Assembly: GCA_002373325.1 (NCBI GenBank)
Contig: DFKI01000110.1
Coordinates: forward strand, 1-10,330
Reading direction: 5' to 3'
Origin: Treponema sp. UBA3649
Lineage (GTDB): Bacteria; Spirochaetota; Spirochaetia; Treponematales; Treponemataceae
Length of the DNA stretch: 10,330 nt
Every line of letters begins with the position of its first letter. Positions within the stretch are counted from its first letter, which is position 1. The notes beneath the pieces were generated by a model, which did not search any database, was not told the origin of the DNA, and was given only the letters and a program-made list of their open reading frames with translations. The translations under genes and the position numbers were made by a program. This document shows, in pieces, positions 6,463 through 10,330 of this stretch.

Positions 6463-6897
6463 ATGGAGAACATGGCAGCTGCATTAGGCATGTGCATATT
6501 TAAATGGTCGTGATTTTGTAAGTTTTGCTGACCTTGCAATCATTTCTCGGCGAAGAATGTTGTAGAGCTTAAGGTTGAGATATTAAAAAATGCCAAACTT
6601 GAGTTAGGGGAAAAAAACATATTTTTAGATGATTCTTCGGCTTGCGAGTTGGCAAGGGGAATTGATTCTGAAATTGAAGAGGGAGAGAAAATTCTGGAAC
6701 AGATGGAGGCGGCTTATGCTAGTGTAAAATTTTCTTTCGTATCCGACATAGAACTTGGCTATGCTGTTTCCAGAAATGGGGTATGTGAATCAAGACAAAA
6801 TAAGGACGATTCTGTTGCCATTATCTGTGTGAAGAACAGCGAGCTTCCGTCAATTGACTTGCTTAAAACTCGATGCTTAAGCTGTTATTCATACTGA
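6463..6897 (+). pseudogene. Frameshifted hypothetical gene remnant
   Basis: A strong ribosome site AAGGAG (6451-6456) precedes an ATG at 6463, but that frame stops after 16 codons (MENMAAALGMCIFKWS). Protein-like text continues in the next frame (NGRDFVSFADLA, about 6502-6537). From about 6538 it continues in a third frame through NHFSAKNVVELKVEILKNAK and on to the TGA at 6895-6897. Joined, these give a protein of roughly 140 residues with a mixed charged helix (residues DSEIEEGEKILEQMEAAYAS) and strands (VKFSFVSDIELGYAV). I do not recognise the family. A real short protein from the TTG at 6649 is possible but has no ribosome site. Two frameshifts right after another broken gene make decay more likely. 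Its end overlaps the convergent regulator gene by 9 bp. Confidence 0.5.
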
Positions 6898-7650
6898 TTT
6901 CTGTCCGTCCCAGAGCCGCTCCATCGATTTGTCCAGGGCTTTTCTTGCAATCCTCATTATGGAAAAAAGAGCCTCGTCGCTCGCTTCCTTCAGTTTGACC
7001 GGCATCTCATTTTCGAAAGCGCTCGTTATGGGATGCCTGATTGGAACATACACCCAGTTTTCCCCCTCTCCGTCCGGAATGCACGCAGCGTCAAAGTCGG
7101 CAAGTTCCTCGTCAGGGATTTTGATTTCCGTGTTTATTGCGATTGAGAACGCGCATCTCGGATTTTTCTGCTGCAAGTCCTGCGTGAATCCGATCCACAA
7201 AAGGAGGTCAATCTTGCTTTCATAAAAATAGATTCCAGTTCCGTACTCCGAGTTCTGTCCCGCTCCCCTTGTGAAATGCCTTTTGTCGAGCCCGTCAAGG
7301 TAGGATTTGCAGAAACTCAGGATTTTTGCCTGTCTTTCGTTTGGAACCGTGCTTCCGAATCGCAGAGGAACGTCCTCAAAGAATGGATCGGATTTTCCTT
7401 GTCCCTCGTGACGTTGCTCAAAATGCGGATGGGGCAGGGTGAAGATTCCGGGATTGTCAGGACGGAACACATCGGTCGAGACATCGAAAGCGTCCGCAAG
7501 TTTCACGATGCTGTCAAAATAGATGTTTCTCCTTAGCTTGTACTCCCATTTTCCCACGGTGGATTCGTCCACGCCGCATTTTTCTGCCAGCTTTGCCTGG
7601 GTCAATCCTTTTTCCGCCCGAAGCCTGCTGATTATGTCCGCGAATTCCAT
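6889..7650 (-). CDS. XRE-family HTH protein with unknown C-terminal domain
   Basis: 253 residues. Residues 5-62 are a clear XRE/Cro-type DNA-binding domain: LTQAKLAEKCGVDESTVGKW at 16-35 contains the two helices of the motif, and FDSIVKLADAFDVSTDVF completes the fold. Residues 63-253 are of unknown function, with several aromatic-rich strands (TGIYFYESKIDLLLWIGF near 138-155, FSIAINTEIKI near 168-178) and a final helix. This is much longer than a simple repressor (about 70-130 residues), so the tail probably senses a ligand or acts as an effector. The start is well defined: GGAGGAG lies 6 nt before the ATG and a promoter lies 22 bp further upstream. It is monocistronic and its end overlaps the convergent pseudogene. 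The XRE call is firm; the C-terminal role is unknown. Confidence 0.85.
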   Translation of the reverse strand: MEFADIISRLRAEKGLTQAKLAEKCGVDESTVGKWEYKLRRNIYFDSIVKLADAFDVSTDVFRPDNPGIFTLPHPHFEQRHEGQGKSDPFFEDVPLRFGSTVPNERQAKILSFCKSYLDGLDKRHFTRGAGQNSEYGTGIYFYESKIDLLLWIGFTQDLQQKNPRCAFSIAINTEIKIPDEELADFDAACIPDGEGENWVYVPIRHPITSAFENEMPVKLKEASDEALFSIMRIARKALDKSMERLWDGQKSV

Positions 7651-7671
7651 GCTTTTCTCCTCCTGATGGTG

Positions 7672-7700
7672 ATTATAGTGAATTTTCTTAATGTGGTAAA
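7672..7700 (-). promoter_or_regulatory. Promoter of the XRE-type regulator gene
   Basis: Minus strand: TTTACC (7700-7695), 17-nt spacer, perfect TATAAT (7677-7672). The predicted start near 7665 gives a leader of about 15 nt that carries the GGAGGAG ribosome site. Confidence 0.65.
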
Positions 7701-7822
7701 CTCATTTGCATGTCCAGAACCAAGGCCGTCTACAGATTTTTCCCCTATGTGTTGTTTTATGTGTGATATTATAAAGGTTATGGACTATCATTTGATGATA
7801 GATGGGTATTTTTTTGTAAGAA

Positions 7823-7854
7823 AAATCCGTCCGCTAAAAATAACAGACGGATTT
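7823..7854 (-). terminator. Intrinsic terminator of the lipoprotein/UDG-like unit
   Basis: Perfect 9-bp stem: AAATCCGTC at 7823-7831 with GACGGATTT at 7846-7854, around a 14-nt loop. Read on the minus strand the stem runs into TTTTTCTT. It lies 26 bp past the stop of the lipoprotein gene at 7880. The rest of 7651-7879 holds the regulator promoter and no convincing gene. Confidence 0.8.
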
Positions 7855-7879
7855 GGTGGAATTTTCGTAAAAACGGTGC

Positions 7880-8572
7880 CTACTGTCTCTTTTTGAATCT
7901 GTAGATTATTGAAGTTCTTTCGTCGGATCTTTCTACAGCTTCAAATTCAGTGCGGCTGCTGTTCGTTTTTATCTCGTGGCCGTCTCTATTGGCCTCTTCC
8001 AGCAAGTCTTCCGGCGTGTCAGCATCATGGATTAAGCCTGCCTCGGTATACTCACCGATTTGTTGCTCAATAATTGTTTTCCCGCTTATGCGTATGCTTG
8101 TTCGCATAACACCATTTTCGCTTTCTTGCAAAAAGGTTCCGTCAGACATTTCAGTGAAACCAGGGCCCCCCTCGTACTCATCATGGCTGATCATATCATC
8201 AATAATCTCTTGTCTAGCATTCTCAACGTCGGTGTCGCTCGTGTTTTCCGGAAAGACAATTCTTTCTATTCTAAGCACTCGGTAAGCTGTAAGTGCATAG
8301 CTGGCACCTGATTTCCTTATGGTGACTAGAGGTCTTAGGGTTATTTGCCCCTGGGCTTGTATTCCAGAGGAAAAAGTCGGTTCATACTGCTCTTCATAGA
8401 GTTCAAGCACATCCCAAATTCCGTCCGAGAGCTCAACAGCATCTGTATCGACGCTCACGCTTACACTGAGATCATACTCATCCTCTATGCCGTCCGGAGC
8501 ATCATGTTCGCAGCCTGTAAAGACTGTGGATGCGAGAATCATAAGTCCAAAAAGTTTTGTCAGTTTTTTCAT
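7880..8572 (-). CDS. Acidic lipoprotein of unknown function
   Basis: 230 residues. The N-terminus MKKLTKLFGLMILASTVFTG ends just before Cys21, with FTGC as a lipobox. Signal peptidase II processing and lipid attachment to a membrane are therefore predicted. The mature part is strongly acidic, with runs such as DGIEDEYDLSVSVSVDTD near 27-44. It has beta-rich segments (QITLRPLVTIRKSGASYALT near 76-95) and a basic end (YRFKKRQ). No known domain is recognised. GGAGG, 7 nt before the ATG at 8572, supports the start. The gene follows the UDG-like gene after 26 bp and is followed by a strong terminator, so the two are probably one operon. Pairing of a cytoplasmic UDG-like protein with a lipoprotein has no obvious joint pathway. 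Confidence 0.85.
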   Translation of the reverse strand: MKKLTKLFGLMILASTVFTGCEHDAPDGIEDEYDLSVSVSVDTDAVELSDGIWDVLELYEEQYEPTFSSGIQAQGQITLRPLVTIRKSGASYALTAYRVLRIERIVFPENTSDTDVENARQEIIDDMISHDEYEGGPGFTEMSDGTFLQESENGVMRTSIRISGKTIIEQQIGEYTEAGLIHDADTPEDLLEEANRDGHEIKTNSSRTEFEAVERSDERTSIIYRFKKRQ

Positions 8573-8598
8573 TTGTTTACCTCCGTGGTTGTGTGTGT

Positions 8599-9351
8599 TT
8601 ATTGTTTCATTGATTTGAGGGCAGCCTTTACGATTGCCGTCACATACGCCTTGCCTTTTCCGTCGCTATATTCACCGCCTTTACGGGAAGGATGATAGGC
8701 ATCGATTAGAATCATGTTCTCTTTCTGATACGCATCCGCATTCGAGTCTCCTGATTCCGAATGAAAAATCGCTTCGTCTGTGATTTGCAGGTCATCCTTG
8801 AAAAATCCAAATGTATACCCGAAAATAACTATGTCAGGCTCATACATTTTGATTTGCTCCAACAGGATGTCTTTCCAAAGAGGATAACATGCTTTTAGAT
8901 GTGATTCAGAACTGGATTTTTCGCCCGGCATTTTGCTGAGATTTATGTATGCCATTTTCCTTAGCTCGTCAATCATCTCAAGCCTTTCATCAATAGGAGG
9001 AATGTCATCCCATTCGAGCTTATTTCGTATGGCATAGTTAATCTGCATCATCAGCTCCCACATTTTCTGATTTCTTCGCTCAGTGTTCAAATACTCGGTG
9101 TCGTTCTGGAAAAACTCAGTGAACGACCAAAGCCGGTTTTTTATCATCCCTGATGGCGTGGTGTCTCCCCAAGGCTCCTTTAATACCCACATAATCTTGG
9201 GCTTCGATGCCAGATATCCTACGATGTCGGCTACACCGTCCAAAACAGGCTCAAGACATGGCTTTTGTTTTATCAAACCAAGTTTTTCTGCATTTTCCCT
9301 GATTTTCTCATGCATCTCTTCTTGTTTTTTGGTTAATGTTTGAACTGTCAT
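8599..9351 (-). CDS. Uracil-DNA-glycosylase-superfamily-like protein
   Basis: 250 residues, cytoplasmic. The order of motifs recalls the UDG fold: a first strand and loop KIMWVLKEPWGD (52-63), NLSKMPG (137-143), a central strand EPDIVIFGYTFGFF (171-184), and LIDAYHPSRK (215-224), where HPS matches the DNA-intercalating motif seen in UDGs. An amphipathic helical insert (85-130) lies between the first two. The classic catalytic Asp/His water-activating motif (GxDPYH) is not present; KEPWGD sits in its place. DNA glycosylase activity is therefore uncertain, and it may be one of the many UDG-like proteins of unknown substrate. GGAGG, 9 nt before the ATG, is a good ribosome site. An attC-like hairpin lies directly upstream and the lipoprotein gene 26 bp downstream. 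Confidence 0.55.
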   Translation of the reverse strand: MTVQTLTKKQEEMHEKIRENAEKLGLIKQKPCLEPVLDGVADIVGYLASKPKIMWVLKEPWGDTTPSGMIKNRLWSFTEFFQNDTEYLNTERRNQKMWELMMQINYAIRNKLEWDDIPPIDERLEMIDELRKMAYINLSKMPGEKSSSESHLKACYPLWKDILLEQIKMYEPDIVIFGYTFGFFKDDLQITDEAIFHSESGDSNADAYQKENMILIDAYHPSRKGGEYSDGKGKAYVTAIVKAALKSMKQ

Positions 9352-9365
9352 TTTCTGTTTCCTCC

Positions 9366-9428
9366 ATATAACTATATTTTAAACCGCAGGCAGCTTGACT
9401 GCCTGTCGGCTACGAACCTTTGTTAGGC
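9366..9428 (-). other. attC-like integron recombination site (candidate)
   Basis: Read leftward, 13 nt after the stop of the nuclease gene comes GCCTAAC (9428-9422), a perfect RYYYAAC R'' box. There follow 12 nt, a strong hairpin with one extrahelical base (CCG-A-CAGGCAG, loop TCAAG, CTGCCTG-CGG; 9409-9384), 11 nt, and GTTATAT (9372-9366), which fits GTTRRRY with one mismatch. The total of 63 bp, the symmetric spacing and the place between two codirectional genes all match a cassette attC. A weakness is that the L boxes next to the stem are not complementary. A simple terminator hairpin is the main alternative. Confidence 0.4.
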
Positions 9429-9441
9429 GTTCAAGATGTTA

Positions 9442-10330
9442 CTACATTTTAGCTGTTACATTATCTATTAAGATGATTGCTTTATTTATTTTATCCAACA
9501 TATTTTCTAAGTCTAACTTTCCGTTTTCTGTTTTTATAAATACATCATTTACGATTGCAACAGATGTGTATTCTCCAATTCTATATTTTGCAGGTTTAGA
9601 AATATCCAAATTTATATTTTCAGCATCTTTAAGAATAAAATCCAGAATACCATATAAATCATCAAGAGTGCGGTCCCATTTCCCGCAAATTTTTATGAAA
9701 AGATTTATTTTGTTATTACAAGAATTTTCTATCTGAAGATACAACTCACAATTCTTTTCGCTTGAAAGTGGAGTAAAATGAAACCACATTCCAAGAAAAC
9801 CACCATTTGGATTTGGGACATAATCCCAATGAGACCAATCATCTTCAAATTTGCTTTCGATATATGAATAAAGACCTTTTGTTGCTTCCCAAGAGTTCAA
9901 CTTCTCAAATTCAGTAAAACTTTCACTTTCTTTTTGAATTTCTGCTAAATTAGAAACAAAGTCCGCGTATATCTCATTTTTGTTTTTTTTATTTTGAAGG
10001 AATTCAATAAAATCTTTTCTGCTAAAATATTCCCATCCTTTGTCTTTTACTTTTTGAATATCATCCAAACATTCAAGACCTGTTTTTAAATACACAAAGA
10101 GTATTTTGATATTTTTCCCATAATAGTCCTCGACAGTTTTTTTATAACGCTCAAGCTGATTATCATGCTCGGCTGTGTCTACTTTATCTTCGATGATTAT
10201 TACATACTCGTCATTGATTTCAGCCCAGATATCAATGTTTTCCCATTGCCGGCCAGCATTTACTTTTTTTATTACGAGTTTCTCAGAACTGAACTTTAAT
10301 GAAATAAGTTTTTTAATAAACTCTTTTCCA
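9442..10330 (-). CDS. PD-(D/E)XK nuclease-family protein, C-terminal part (runs off right edge)
   Basis: The open frame enters from the right edge with no start in the window and ends at 9442, giving about 295 visible residues. Near the visible N-terminus it reads WENIDIWAEINDEYVIIIED, then KVDTAEHDNQLERYK. The Asp of NIDIW and the EDK form the D...(D/E)xK metal-binding core, and the QLxRY that follows is typical of the PDDEXK_4-type nuclease family. The rest is a long mixed domain with WSHWDYVPNPNGGFLGMWF near the middle and strands (LFIKICGKWD). Such proteins are often found among phage-defence genes, but the substrate here is unknown. The gene is markedly richer in A+T than the left half of the window, with long A and T runs, which suggests horizontal origin. 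An internal GTG at 10095 is not the true start because the nuclease core lies before it. Confidence 0.72.
   Translation of the reverse strand, partial: GKEFIKKLISLKFSSEKLVIKKVNAGRQWENIDIWAEINDEYVIIIEDKVDTAEHDNQLERYKKTVEDYYGKNIKILFVYLKTGLECLDDIQKVKDKGWEYFSRKDFIEFLQNKKNKNEIYADFVSNLAEIQKESESFTEFEKLNSWEATKGLYSYIESKFEDDWSHWDYVPNPNGGFLGMWFHFTPLSSEKNCELYLQIENSCNNKINLFIKICGKWDRTLDDLYGILDFILKDAENINLDISKPAKYRIGEYTSVAIVNDVFIKTENGKLDLENMLDKINKAIILIDNVTAKM

Noticed and set aside
4385..6897. CRISPR array or further cas genes near the CARF-like gene
   Set aside because: No regularly spaced direct repeats and no Cas10, Cas6 or Cas7-like text were seen on either strand, so the CARF call is not evidence of a CRISPR locus here.
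7666..7896. 76-residue plus-strand frame between the regulator and lipoprotein genes
   Set aside because: It begins within the regulator's promoter and leader region, runs through the leftward terminator, has no ribosome site and shows no protein-like pattern.

Overview
The window looks like a piece of a spirochaete chromosome, most likely a host-associated Treponema. This is an inference from three things: a very large 7TM-DISM sensor with a C-terminal LuxR output domain, an integron attC-like site, and the general style of the proteins. No rRNA or other phylogenetic marker is present, so the genus is not proven. Base composition is mixed: roughly balanced GC over positions 1-6000, clearly AT-rich from 9442 to the right edge. 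This fits a core segment on the left and an accessory, partly decaying segment on the right.

Left part (1-4265): two leftward genes, trxB (thioredoxin reductase) and the start of an exported protein whose start codon abuts the trxB stop. They diverge from a rightward 930-residue membrane sensor. The sensor has a periplasmic sensing domain, seven membrane helices, a degenerate histidine-kinase core, a receiver lacking its phospho-Asp and conserved Thr and Lys, and an intact LuxR-type DNA-binding domain. The divergent region holds consensus promoters placed so close to both ATGs that both mRNAs should be leaderless. It also holds two tandem 22-bp dyad repeats just upstream of the sensor promoter, and a separate leftward promoter-hairpin-terminator unit that may be a small RNA of about 205 nt.

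Middle part (4385-6897): a compact rightward operon of a stand-alone CARF-like protein (TM1812/Csx2 type) and a divergent sigma-70-like protein. It runs directly into the broken C-terminal half of a ViaA-type VWA protein whose metal-binding segment has been deleted, then a second frameshifted gene remnant. There is no CRISPR array and no cas effector gene. The CARF and sigma pair is the best candidate for an undescribed system: a nucleotide-sensing protein paired with a transcription initiation factor.

Right part (6889-10330), all leftward: an XRE-type regulator with an unknown C-terminal domain and its own promoter; a two-gene unit of a UDG-superfamily-like protein and a lipoprotein, ended by a clear terminator; an attC-like hairpin between cassettes; and the C-terminal part of an AT-rich PD-(D/E)XK nuclease-family protein that runs off the window. 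The attC-like site and the shift in composition suggest that at least the nuclease gene and the UDG-like unit arrived as integron cassettes or by similar transfer.
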